NCBI RefSeq assembly: GCF_002813445.1
Contig: NZ_PHHD01000001.1
Coordinates: 3,472,001 to 3,536,000 of the forward strand
Source of the DNA: Pseudomonas tolaasii NCPPB 2192
GTDB lineage: Bacteria; Pseudomonadota; Gammaproteobacteria; Pseudomonadales; Pseudomonadaceae
Length of the DNA stretch: 64,000 bases
Reading direction: 5' to 3'
Shown one piece after another: positions 50,328 through 58,457 of the stretch (position 1 is its first letter; each line of letters opens with the position of its first letter). A program made the translations under genes and the position numbers. Under the pieces are notes generated by a model that had not been told where the DNA came from, searched no databases, and saw only the letters and a list, made by a program, of their open reading frames with translations.

Positions 50328-50683
50328 TACTTGCGGCCCTCGGCGTCCCTGGCGACGTCGTCGGTGCGCGCGGCCATGATGAAATCGTTGCGGTGCAGGC
50401 CCTTGATGGAGTGGCTCCACCAGGTCACGGTGACTTTGCCCCATTCGGTGAGCAGGCCCGGGTGATGGCCTTCGGCTTCGGAGATTTCACCCATGGCGTT
50501 GGTGAAGGCCAGGGCGAATTTGAAGTTCTTGAACAGGAAAACCTTTTCCAGCTGCATCACGCCGTCGCGGACTTCGATGTTCCAGTCGGGGATCTGCTTG
50601 ATCAGTACCGGCAACTCTTCATCGCTGACTTGCGGGGCGTCGGCGCGGCAGGCTTCGCAGTGGGCTTGGTTCAAGGTGGTCAT
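50327..50683 (-). CDS. phhB: Pterin-4a-carbinolamine dehydratase PhhB
   Basis: PhhB (118 residues) dehydrates the 4a-hydroxy-tetrahydropterin made by phenylalanine hydroxylase and so recycles its cofactor. The family motif EGHHPGLLTEWGKVTVTWWSH carries the active-site His residues. It sits between phhA and phhC, as in other pseudomonads; the gap to phhA is 97 bases. Confidence 0.96.
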   Translation of the reverse strand: MTTLNQAHCEACRADAPQVSDEELPVLIKQIPDWNIEVRDGVMQLEKVFLFKNFKFALAFTNAMGEISEAEGHHPGLLTEWGKVTVTWWSHSIKGLHRNDFIMAARTDDVARDAEGRK

Positions 50684-50780
50684 GAAGGTGTCCTGAATTC
50701 GAAAGTGTGAAGATCAGTGGCGTCACCCTAAAGCAACGCACGGCCAGGGAAAAGGCTCACCTGGCCTCGAGATGTAAGGT

Positions 50781-51572
50781 TCACGCGGCTTTAGGCTTCG
50801 GTGGAAACTTCGGCGCGTGCAAGCCCAACTGCATACCGCGCTCAACCATGCCCATGATGTCTTCCTGCGCCACGTCGAACAGGCGCTTGAGCTCGGGCAG
50901 GACGAAATACAGCGGTTGCAGGATGTCGATGCGATACGGCGTGCGCATCGCTTCCAGCGGGTCGAAGGCTTGGTGCTCGGGCTCATCCGACAGGCAGTAC
51001 ACGCTTTCCTTGGGCGACGACAAAATACCGCCACCGTAGATGCGCCGCCCTTGCGGGGTGTCCACCAAACCGAATTCGATGGTCATCCAGTACAGGCGCG
51101 CGAGATAGACGCGCTGCTCTTTGGTGGCCGCCAGGCCGAGCTTGCCGTAGGTGTGGGTGAATTCGGCGAACCAGGGGTTGGTCAGCAGCGGGCAGTGGCC
51201 GAAGATCTCGTGGAAAATGTCCGGCTCTTGCAGGTAGTCCAGTTCTTCGCGGGTACGAATAAAGGTCGCCACCGGAAACTGTTTGCTGGCGAGCAATTCG
51301 AAGAAGGTCTGGAAGGGGATCAGCGCCGGTACCCGGGCGACTTGCCAGCCGGTGGTTTCGGCCAGCACTTTATTGATTTCGCCCAGTTGCGGAATGCGGT
51401 CCAGCGGCAGGCCGAGCTTGTCGATGCCGTCCAGGTATTCCTGGCAGGCGCGGCCTTCGATCACTTTCAACTGGCGCGTGATCAGGGTGTTCCACACCGC
51501 GTGCTCTTCCGGCGGGTAGTGGATAAAACCACTCGCATCGGGCTCGCGGGCCACGTATTGCGTCTGCTTCAT
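50781..51572 (-). CDS. phhA: Phenylalanine-4-hydroxylase PhhA
   Basis: PhhA (263 residues) is the monomeric bacterial enzyme that converts phenylalanine to tyrosine with tetrahydropterin, oxygen and iron. Iron ligands are the two His in DIFHEIFGHCPLL and the Glu in YWMTIEFGLV. A GWQVARVPALIPFQTFFELLASKQFPVATFIRTREELDY block is typical. No N-terminal ACT regulatory domain is present, as usual in bacteria. It is transcribed divergently from phhR. Confidence 0.97.
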   Translation of the reverse strand: MKQTQYVAREPDASGFIHYPPEEHAVWNTLITRQLKVIEGRACQEYLDGIDKLGLPLDRIPQLGEINKVLAETTGWQVARVPALIPFQTFFELLASKQFPVATFIRTREELDYLQEPDIFHEIFGHCPLLTNPWFAEFTHTYGKLGLAATKEQRVYLARLYWMTIEFGLVDTPQGRRIYGGGILSSPKESVYCLSDEPEHQAFDPLEAMRTPYRIDILQPLYFVLPELKRLFDVAQEDIMGMVERGMQLGLHAPKFPPKPKAA

Positions 51573-51690
51573 ACGGCTCTCCTGCTAGGCATTCGTTCTT
51601 GTTATGTCCTGCGATGAGCCTATTGATAGCGCGGACGACGGCGGATGCCATCGGGCTGCGGGCGGGGGATGTAGGAAAGTTTACCGTTTT

Positions 51691-51708
51691 CCGTAAAGTT
51701 TTCGTTAC
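51691..51708. promoter_or_regulatory. Candidate PhhR/TyrR box between phhA and phhR
   Basis: CGTAAA-GTTTTC-GTTACG matches the TyrR/PhhR pattern TGTAAA-N6-TTTACA at 9 of 12 fixed positions. A third half-site (TTTACC, 51680-51685) lies just upstream at similar spacing. It lies 119-136 bases before phhA and 122-139 before phhR. No -24/-12 (sigma54) promoter was seen for phhA. Confidence 0.55.
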
Positions 51709-51829
51709 GAGCGTGCCATTGATCGGCGCGGCGGGCTGTGAAAAGGTCACGTTCTGTCACATAATCTTGACGACTATCTGTGTCAGACCGCAAAAAGTTG
51801 CGGCGCCTTCCCACCTTTCGGGCCTTTTC

Positions 51830-53392
51830 ATGCGTATCAAAGTGCACTGCCAGAACCGCATCGGCATTCTGCGGGACATCCTCAACCTATTGGTGGAATA
51901 CGGCGTCAACGTCGCCAAGGGCGAGGTGGGCGGCGAACACGGCAACGCCATCTACCTGTTTTGCCCGAACCTGGTGAACATGCAGTTCCAGGCGTTGCGC
52001 CCGCAGTTCGAGGCAATTGCCGGGGTGTTTGGCGTCAAGCGGGTAGGGCTGATGCCCAGCGAGCGCAGGCACATGGAGCTCAATGCGCTGCTCGGCGCGC
52101 TGGAGTTTCCAGTGCTGTCCATCGACATGGGCGGCTCCATCGTCGCCGCCAACCGCGCCGCGGCGCAGCTGCTCGGGGTGCGCGTGGACGAGGTGCCGGG
52201 CATTCCATTGTCGCGGTATGCCGAGGATTTCGATTTGCCGGAACTGGTGCGCGCCAGCAAGTCGCGGATCAATGGCCTGCGGGTCAAGGTCAAGGGTGAC
52301 GTGTTTCTGGCGGACATCGCGCCGCTGCAATCGTCCGAGCATGACGACAGCGAAGCCATGGCCGGTGCCGTGTTGACCCTGCACCGCGCCGACCGGGTGG
52401 GCGAGCGTATCTACAACGTACGCAAGCAGGAGTTGCGCGGCTTCGACAGCATCTTCCAGAGCTCCAAAGTCATGGCCGCCGTGGTGCGTGAAGCCCGGCG
52501 CATGGCGCCATTGGACGCGCCGCTATTAATAGAAGGCGAAACCGGCACCGGCAAGGAACTGCTGGCACGCGCTTGCCACCTGGCCAGCCCGCGTGGGCAA
52601 TCACCGTTGATGGCGCTCAATTGTGCAGGGCTGCCGGAGTCGATGGCCGAAACCGAATTGTTCGGCTATGGCCCCGGCGCATTTGAAGGGGCGCGGGCCG
52701 AAGGCAAGCTGGGGCTGCTGGAGCTGACGGCGGGCGGTACGTTGTTTCTCGACGGCGTGGGCGAAATGAGCGCGCGGTTGCAGGTGAAGCTTCTGCGCTT
52801 TTTGCAGGACGGCTGCTTTCGCCGTGTAGGCAGTGATGAAGAGGTGTACCTGGATGTGCGGGTGATCTGCGCAACCCAGGTGGACTTGTCCGAGTTATGC
52901 GCCCGTGGCGAGTTTCGCCAGGACCTTTATCACCGCCTGAATGTGTTGTCGCTGCACATCCCACCTTTGCGTGACTGTCTTGATGGGCTGGCGCCACTGG
53001 TTGACCACTTTCTGGATCAGGCCAGCCGGCAGATTGGTTGCCCGCTGCCCAAACTGGCGCCGGCGGCGATGGATCGTCTCAGCCACTACCACTGGCCGGG
53101 CAATGTGCGGCAGCTGGAAAACGTACTGTTTCAGGCGGTTTCGCTGTGTGACGGTGGCACGGTCAAGGCCGAACATATTCGCTTGCCGGATTATGGCGTG
53201 CGCCAACCGCTTGGCGATTTTTCGCTGGAGGGCGGGTTGGAGGCGATCGTCGGGCGGTTTGAGAAGGCGGTGCTGGAAGCCTTGTATGCCGAACACTCCA
53301 GCAGCCGGCAGTTGGGTAAGCGGCTGGGGGTTTCGCACACGACCATCGCCAACAAGCTGCGTGATTACGAAATTCTCAAGAGCGACAAGTAA
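51830..53392 (+). CDS. phhR: TyrR-like regulator PhhR
   Basis: PhhR (520 residues) responds to aromatic amino acids and activates the phh operon. An N-terminal ACT domain (IKVHCQNRIGILRDILNLLVEYGVNV) is followed by PAS (SIDMGGSIVAANRAAAQLLGV), an AAA+ core with Walker A GETGTGKE near residue 236-243, and a C-terminal Fis-type helix-turn-helix (SSRQLGKRLGVSHTTIANKLRDYEI). The sigma54-contact loop GAFTGA reads GAFEGA at residues 283-288, so contact with RNA polymerase may not be through sigma54, as in E. coli TyrR. The start at 51830 opens the ACT domain. Confidence 0.94.
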   Translation: MRIKVHCQNRIGILRDILNLLVEYGVNVAKGEVGGEHGNAIYLFCPNLVNMQFQALRPQFEAIAGVFGVKRVGLMPSERRHMELNALLGALEFPVLSIDMGGSIVAANRAAAQLLGVRVDEVPGIPLSRYAEDFDLPELVRASKSRINGLRVKVKGDVFLADIAPLQSSEHDDSEAMAGAVLTLHRADRVGERIYNVRKQELRGFDSIFQSSKVMAAVVREARRMAPLDAPLLIEGETGTGKELLARACHLASPRGQSPLMALNCAGLPESMAETELFGYGPGAFEGARAEGKLGLLELTAGGTLFLDGVGEMSARLQVKLLRFLQDGCFRRVGSDEEVYLDVRVICATQVDLSELCARGEFRQDLYHRLNVLSLHIPPLRDCLDGLAPLVDHFLDQASRQIGCPLPKLAPAAMDRLSHYHWPGNVRQLENVLFQAVSLCDGGTVKAEHIRLPDYGVRQPLGDFSLEGGLEAIVGRFEKAVLEALYAEHSSSRQLGKRLGVSHTTIANKLRDYEILKSDK

Positions 53393-53417
53393 ACCACCTG
53401 GCACCCTAGGGTAAAAC

Positions 53418-53506
53418 TGTGGGAGCTGGCTTGCCTGCGATAGCGGTAGTTCAACTGGCTCATGTGTGATTGATTCGCCGCCATCGCAGGCAAGCCAGCT
53501 CCCACA
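53418..53506. repeat. REPIN (inverted REP pair)
   Basis: Standard inward REP arms with a spacer containing GTAGTTCAACTGGCTCATG. It lies in the 328-base gap between phhR and flgF, which also holds the sigma54-type promoter at 53649; nothing else was seen there. Confidence 0.93.
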
Positions 53507-53648
53507 TTTGATCTTTTTTGTCAGTGAGACCGAGGCTTGCCGTTAGCGGCAGTAGTCCGCCGTTTTTTCGACTCTGCCAGTGCATTGAAATCTTCACGCG
53601 TTCCCGCAAACCCCCGCCCCGCCTGGGCTTCATCCTCTTTTAAAAAGT

Positions 53649-53664
53649 TGGACCGCAAATTGCT
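53649..53664 (+). promoter_or_regulatory. Sigma54 (RpoN) promoter of the flgF operon
   Basis: TGGACCG-CAAA-TTGCT matches the -24/-12 consensus (TGGCACG-N4-TTGCW) with only two mismatches and exact GG-N10-GC spacing. It lies 57 bases before flgF. In pseudomonads the flgFGHIJKL genes depend on RpoN and the FleQ/FleR cascade. Confidence 0.75.
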
Positions 53665-53720
53665 TAAGCCTCATCAGTACAGCGGTGGGCGGCAAGCGTC
53701 CGTCAGAAAGAGGATAACGC

Positions 53721-54461
53721 GTGGACAAGTACCTTTATGTGGCAATGACCGGCGCCAGCCAGAATGCTCTGGCGCAGAAGGCCCATGCCAACAATCTGGC
53801 GAACATCTCCACCAACGGTTTTCAGCGTGACCTGGAGCAGGCGCGATCGATGCCGGTGTTCGGTGACAGCTTTCCGGCGCGGGCCTTTGCCCTGACCGAG
53901 CGGCCGGGCACGGACTTCTCGCCGGGCGCCATGATCGAAACCGGTCGTGACCTCGACGTGGCGGTCAGCGGCGACGGCTGGATTGCCGTGCAAACCCCTG
54001 ATGGCGGCGAGTCCTATGTGCGCAGCGCCAGCATGAACATCGATGCCCTCGGCGTGCTGCGCACCGGCAACGGCATGCCGGTGATGGGCAACGGCGGGCC
54101 GATTGCCGTGCCGCCCGAGCAGAAGGTTGAAGTGGGGGCCGACGGCACCATCAGCATCCGCGCCATGGGCGAAGGCCCGCGGGTGATGGCTGAAGTGGAC
54201 CGTATCAAGATGGTCCACCCCGACCTCAAGAACATGACCAAAGGCCTGGACGGCACCATCCACACCAAGGATGGCCAGCCGGCACAGGCCGACGCGAACG
54301 TGCGGCTGACCTCGGGTTTCCTGCAGGCGAGCAACGTCAACGCGGTGGAAGAAATGACGGCGGTACTGGCGCTTTCCAAGCAGTTCGAGCTGCACATCAA
54401 GATGATGAACAGCGCCAAGGAAGACGACCAGGCCATGACCCGCGTTCTGTCGATGAGCTGA
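53721..54461 (+). CDS. flgF: Flagellar proximal rod protein FlgF
   Basis: FlgF (246 residues) forms part of the flagellar rod. It has a GTG start (MDKYLYVAMTGASQNALAQKAHANNLANISTNGFQRDLEQ), with the N-terminal rod motif ANNLANxSTxGF and a matching C-terminal helix (NVNAVEEMTAVLALSKQFELHIKMM). It opens the flgF-L block behind the sigma54-type promoter. flgG follows 68 bases later. Confidence 0.96.
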   Translation: MDKYLYVAMTGASQNALAQKAHANNLANISTNGFQRDLEQARSMPVFGDSFPARAFALTERPGTDFSPGAMIETGRDLDVAVSGDGWIAVQTPDGGESYVRSASMNIDALGVLRTGNGMPVMGNGGPIAVPPEQKVEVGADGTISIRAMGEGPRVMAEVDRIKMVHPDLKNMTKGLDGTIHTKDGQPAQADANVRLTSGFLQASNVNAVEEMTAVLALSKQFELHIKMMNSAKEDDQAMTRVLSMS

Positions 54462-54529
54462 TTGGCAGCGTCACTGAAGACTAATTTTGCAGCGCAGCGC
54501 CAACAAACAGGCGCACGAAGGAGAACACT

Positions 54530-55315
54530 ATGCTTCCGGCTCTATGGGTTGCCAAAACAGGTTTGGCCGCGCAGGACACCAACCTGACCACCATTTCCAA
54601 CAACCTGGCCAACGTGTCGACCACAGGTTTCAAACGCGACCGCGCCGAGTTCCAGGACTTGCTCTATCAGATCAAACGCCAACCAGGCGCCCAGTCGACC
54701 CAGGACAGCGAACTGCCGTCGGGTCTGCAATTGGGTACCGGTGTGCAGATCGTCGGCACCCAGAAAAACTTCACGGCCGGTAACCTGCAGCAAACCAACC
54801 AGCCGCTGGACATGGCCATCAATGGTCGTGGGTTCTTCCAGATCCTGCAGCCGGATGGCACCACTTCCTACACCCGCGACGGTACTTTCCACCTGGACTC
54901 CAATGGCCAGATCGTGACTGCCAACGGCTTCGCCCTCGAGCCTGCGGTGGTGGTCCCCGCGGATGCCAAGACCTTTACCGTCGGCACTGACGGCACCGTG
55001 TCGATCACCGTGGCCGGTAACCCGGCGTCGCAAGTGATCGGCAACCTGCAAACCGCCGACTTCATCAACCCGGCCGGTCTGCAGGCCATGGGTAACAACC
55101 TGTTCCTGGAAACCGCTTCCAGCGGCGCGCCGCAAATCGGCACGCCCGGCCTGAACGGCTTCGGCACCACGCTGCAAAGCACCCTGGAAACCTCCAACGT
55201 GAGCACGGTTGAGGAGATGGTCAACATGATCACCACCCAGCGCGCCTACGAGATGAACTCCAAGGTGATTTCCACCGCCGACCAGATGCTTTCGTTCGTA
55301 ACGCAGAATCTGTAA
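54530..55315 (+). CDS. flgG: Flagellar distal rod protein FlgG
   Basis: FlgG (261 residues) forms the distal rod. The N-terminal ALWVAKTGLAAQDTNLTTISNNLANVSTTGFKRDRAEFQDL and C-terminal ETSNVSTVEEMVNMITTQRAYEMNSKVISTADQML are the classical D0 helices. The mid-section includes GTGVQIVGTQKNFTAGNLQQTNQPLDMAINGRGFFQI. AAGGAG stands before the ATG. Length typical. Confidence 0.97.
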   Translation: MLPALWVAKTGLAAQDTNLTTISNNLANVSTTGFKRDRAEFQDLLYQIKRQPGAQSTQDSELPSGLQLGTGVQIVGTQKNFTAGNLQQTNQPLDMAINGRGFFQILQPDGTTSYTRDGTFHLDSNGQIVTANGFALEPAVVVPADAKTFTVGTDGTVSITVAGNPASQVIGNLQTADFINPAGLQAMGNNLFLETASSGAPQIGTPGLNGFGTTLQSTLETSNVSTVEEMVNMITTQRAYEMNSKVISTADQMLSFVTQNL

Positions 55316-55368
55316 TCAAGTCTATGGGGCGCTTTTTGCGGCGCCTGCAACACCGTGAGGTAAGGGTC

Positions 55369-56064
55369 ATGAATCGCTATGTTTCTGTTCTGGCATTGAG
55401 TGGGATCGCCGTGCTCGCGGGCTGTGTCGCCCCGACGCCGAAGCCCAATGACCCGTACTACGCACCGGTGCTGCCGCGCACGCCGCTGCCGGCGGCGGCC
55501 AACAACGGCTCGATCTACCAGGCCGGTTTCGAACAGAACCTGTACAGCGACCGCAAGGCGTTCCGGGTCGGTGACATCATCACCATCACCCTGAACGAGA
55601 AGACCCAGGCCAGCAAGAACGCCAACTCGCAGATCGGCAAGACCAGCAAGACCAGCATCGGCCTGACTTCGCTGTTCGGCGGTGTGCCCAACACCAACAA
55701 CCCGCTGGGCAGTGGCGACCTGAGCCTGGACGCCGGCTATAGCGGCGACCGCGCCACCAACGGCAAGAGCGCGGCGGGGCAGGGCAACAGCCTGACCGGT
55801 TCGATCACCGTGACCGTGGCCGACGTGTTGCCCAACGGCATCATTGCCGTGCGCGGCGAGAAGTGGATGACCCTCAACACCGGCGACGAGCTGGTGCGTA
55901 TCGCGGGCATGGTGCGTGCCGATGACATTTCCACTGACAACACCGTGCCGTCGACGCGAATCGCCGATGCACGCATTACCTACTCGGGTACGGGTTCGTT
56001 TGCCGACGCAAGTCAGCCGGGCTGGTTCGACCGTTTCTTCCTTAGCCCGCTGTTCCCTTTCTAG
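55369..56064 (+). CDS. flgH: Flagellar L-ring lipoprotein FlgH
   Basis: FlgH (231 residues) forms the L ring in the outer membrane. The ATG at 55369 opens a lipoprotein signal with LAGC at its end (lipid-bearing Cys about residue 19). SIYQAGFEQNLYSDRKAFRVGDIITITLNEKTQASKNA is typical, as is GSITVTVADVLPNGIIAVRGEKWMTLNTGDELVRIAGMVR. In-frame codons upstream from 55324 are not considered coding. Confidence 0.96.
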   Translation: MNRYVSVLALSGIAVLAGCVAPTPKPNDPYYAPVLPRTPLPAAANNGSIYQAGFEQNLYSDRKAFRVGDIITITLNEKTQASKNANSQIGKTSKTSIGLTSLFGGVPNTNNPLGSGDLSLDAGYSGDRATNGKSAAGQGNSLTGSITVTVADVLPNGIIAVRGEKWMTLNTGDELVRIAGMVRADDISTDNTVPSTRIADARITYSGTGSFADASQPGWFDRFFLSPLFPF

Positions 56065-56073
56065 GTGGCCATT

Positions 56074-57180
56074 TTGAAACTCAAACAGCTGATGGCTGCG
56101 GCAGTGTTGCTGGCCTTGAGCGCAGGCGCCTGTGCCGAGCGATTGAAAGACATCGCCAGCATTTCCGGCGTGCGCTCCAACCAGTTGATCGGCTACGGCC
56201 TGGTGGTGGGGCTCAACGGCACGGGTGACCAGACCACCCAGACCCCGTTCACCCTGCAGACCTTCAACAACATGCTCTCGCAGTTCGGTATCAAAGTGCC
56301 GCCAGGTTCGGGCAACGTGCAGTTGAAGAACGTGGCGGCCGTGTCCATCAGTGCTGACCTGCCTGCATTCGCCAAGCCGGGCCAAGTGGTGGATATCACC
56401 GTTTCGTCGATGGGTAACTCGAAAAGCCTGCGCGGCGGCACCTTGTTGATGACCCCGCTCAAGGGTATCGACGGCAATGTTTACGCCATCGCCCAAGGCA
56501 ATCTGGTGGTGGGCGGGTTTGACGCCGAAGGCCGCGACGGTTCGAAAATCACCGTGAACGTGCCTTCGGCCGGTCGCATTCCGGGCGGCGCCACCGTTGA
56601 ACGGACCGTGCCGAGCGGCTTCAACCAGGGCAACAGCCTGACGCTGAACCTCAACCGCTCGGACTTCACCACCGCCAAGCGTGTGGTCGACAAAATCAAC
56701 GACATGCTCGGCCCAGGCGTGGCGCAAGCCATCGACGGCGGCTCGGTGCGCGTCACCGCGCCACTGGACCCCAGCCAGCGCGTCGATTACCTGTCGATCC
56801 TGGAAAATCTCGAGGTGGATCCGGGCCAGGCCGTCGCCAAAGTCATCATCAACTCGCGTACCGGCACTATCGTGATCGGCCAGAACGTCAAGGTGTCGCC
56901 GGCCGCGGTGACCCACGGCAGCCTGACCGTCACCATCACCGAGGACCCCATCGTCAGCCAGCCGGGGCCTTTGTCCAACGGCCAGACGGCCGTGGTGCCA
57001 CGCTCGCGGGTTAACGCCCAGCAAGAAGCCAAGCCGATGTTCAAGTTCGGCCCCGGCACCACCCTGGACGAGATTGTCCGCGCGGTGAACCAGGTGGGCG
57101 CCGCCCCAGGCGACTTGATGGCGATTCTTGAAGCCTTGAAACAGGCCGGCGCCTTGCAAGCCGACCTGATTGTGATCTGA
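56074..57180 (+). CDS. flgI: Flagellar P-ring protein FlgI
   Basis: FlgI (368 residues with this start) forms the P ring in the periplasm. The TTG at 56074 is chosen: AGGTGG lies five bases before it, and it yields a signal peptide beginning with Met-Lys-Leu-Lys-Gln, as in relatives. A GTG at 56065 would leave no site before it. The mature part starts ERLKDIASISGVRSNQLIGYGLVVGLNGTGDQT. The cleavage site is after GACA. It follows flgH directly. Confidence 0.95.
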   Translation: MKLKQLMAAAVLLALSAGACAERLKDIASISGVRSNQLIGYGLVVGLNGTGDQTTQTPFTLQTFNNMLSQFGIKVPPGSGNVQLKNVAAVSISADLPAFAKPGQVVDITVSSMGNSKSLRGGTLLMTPLKGIDGNVYAIAQGNLVVGGFDAEGRDGSKITVNVPSAGRIPGGATVERTVPSGFNQGNSLTLNLNRSDFTTAKRVVDKINDMLGPGVAQAIDGGSVRVTAPLDPSQRVDYLSILENLEVDPGQAVAKVIINSRTGTIVIGQNVKVSPAAVTHGSLTVTITEDPIVSQPGPLSNGQTAVVPRSRVNAQQEAKPMFKFGPGTTLDEIVRAVNQVGAAPGDLMAILEALKQAGALQADLIVI

Positions 57181-57190
57181 GGCCATGGCC

Positions 57191-58447
57191 ATGGATATGC
57201 ACAAGAGCGGAATCAGCAGCACGGCGGACTCGGGGTCTTACTCCGACTTGAACCGGCTTAACCAGCTCAAGGTCGGCGCCGACAAGAACAGCGATGCCAA
57301 CGTGCGCAAAGTGGCGCAGGAGTTTGAATCGCTGTTTCTGAGCGAGATGCTCAAGTCTGCGCGCTCGGCCACCGAGGCGCTGGGCAAGGACAACCCGCTG
57401 AACACTCCGGCGGCCAAGCAGTATCAGGAAATGTACGACCAGCAGCTGGCGGTTTCGATGTCGCGTGAAGGCGGTGGTATCGGCCTGGCTGACGTGCTGA
57501 TACGCCAGATGCAGAAGAACAAACCGGTGGACGCCCAGGCGGCCACGTTGCAGGGCCCGGCCGCCGAAGCACCGGCGAAGAAGCCGGATGTGCCGACCGA
57601 GATTGCGGCGGGCACCCAGGCCGACGGACCGTTGGGCCGCTCCAACGGTCAGCGCCCACTGTGGGCGGTGCGTGTGGCCGTGCCGGAAAACACCCACACA
57701 CACGCCAACGACATGGAACTGATGAACCAGCGGCGTATCTCCCTGCCGAGCCGGCTGACCGACCGCCTGCTCGCCGGCATCGTGCCGAGCACCGACGCCG
57801 CTGCCGCCAAAGCCGCGCCGCTGCGCAACAGCGCCGCCGACGACAATGTGATCAACAGCACCGCCCACAATATTGCCGTGCCGAGCGGGCGCATGCAGGT
57901 GTACGGCCGCGCCATCGCCCAGCCGCCACTGGCGCCGGCGAAAAAGGCCTTCAGCTCCCAGGACGAATTCGTCGCCACCATGTTGCCGATGGCCAAGGCC
58001 GCAGCCGCGCGTATTGGTGTCGATCCGAAATACCTGGTCGCCCAGGCCGCGCTGGAAACCGGTTGGGGTAAATCGGTGATGCGCGCCGAGGACGGCAGCA
58101 GCAGCCACAACCTGTTCGGCATCAAGGCCGGGCAAAGCTGGCAGGGCGGCCAGGCCCGTGCGATTACCAGCGAGTTTCGCGATGGGGCGATGGTCAAGGA
58201 GACGGCGCAGTTCCGTTCCTATAACTCCTACCAGGACAGCTTCCATGACCTGGTGACATTGCTGCAAAGCAATGATCGCTATAAAGAAGTTGTGAAGTCA
58301 GCCGACAACCCAGAGCAGTTTGTACGCGAGTTGCAAAAAGCCGGATATGCAACCGACCCGGACTACGCCAGCAAGATTTCGCAGATCGCCAAAACGATGA
58401 ACAGTTACCAGAATTACGCTGCCGCGGGCGCGACCACTCATTTATAA
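57191..58447 (+). CDS. flgJ: Flagellar rod-capping peptidoglycan hydrolase FlgJ
   Basis: FlgJ (418 residues) helps the rod through the cell wall. The N-terminal rod-binding domain (NVRKVAQEFESLFLSEMLKSARSATEALGKDNPLNTPAAKQYQEMYDQQLAVSMS) is followed by a variable Ala/Pro/Lys-rich linker. The C-terminal glucosaminidase has the catalytic Glu in QAALETGWGKSVMR. The start at 57191 has TGAGG eight bases upstream; an ATG at 57185 is also in frame. It lies ten bases after flgI. Confidence 0.94.
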   Translation: MDMHKSGISSTADSGSYSDLNRLNQLKVGADKNSDANVRKVAQEFESLFLSEMLKSARSATEALGKDNPLNTPAAKQYQEMYDQQLAVSMSREGGGIGLADVLIRQMQKNKPVDAQAATLQGPAAEAPAKKPDVPTEIAAGTQADGPLGRSNGQRPLWAVRVAVPENTHTHANDMELMNQRRISLPSRLTDRLLAGIVPSTDAAAAKAAPLRNSAADDNVINSTAHNIAVPSGRMQVYGRAIAQPPLAPAKKAFSSQDEFVATMLPMAKAAAARIGVDPKYLVAQAALETGWGKSVMRAEDGSSSHNLFGIKAGQSWQGGQARAITSEFRDGAMVKETAQFRSYNSYQDSFHDLVTLLQSNDRYKEVVKSADNPEQFVRELQKAGYATDPDYASKISQIAKTMNSYQNYAAAGATTHL

Positions 58448-58457
58448 GGTCTGAATC

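Noticed and set aside
1728..53506. Regularly recurring palindromic repeats as a possible CRISPR array
   Set aside because: The repeats are dispersed singly or in inverted pairs kilobases apart, not as direct repeats with regular spacers; they are REP/REPIN elements.
55246..57222. 658-codon minus-strand frame opposite flgH-flgI
   Set aside because: Spans two well-defined flagellar genes; no independent support.
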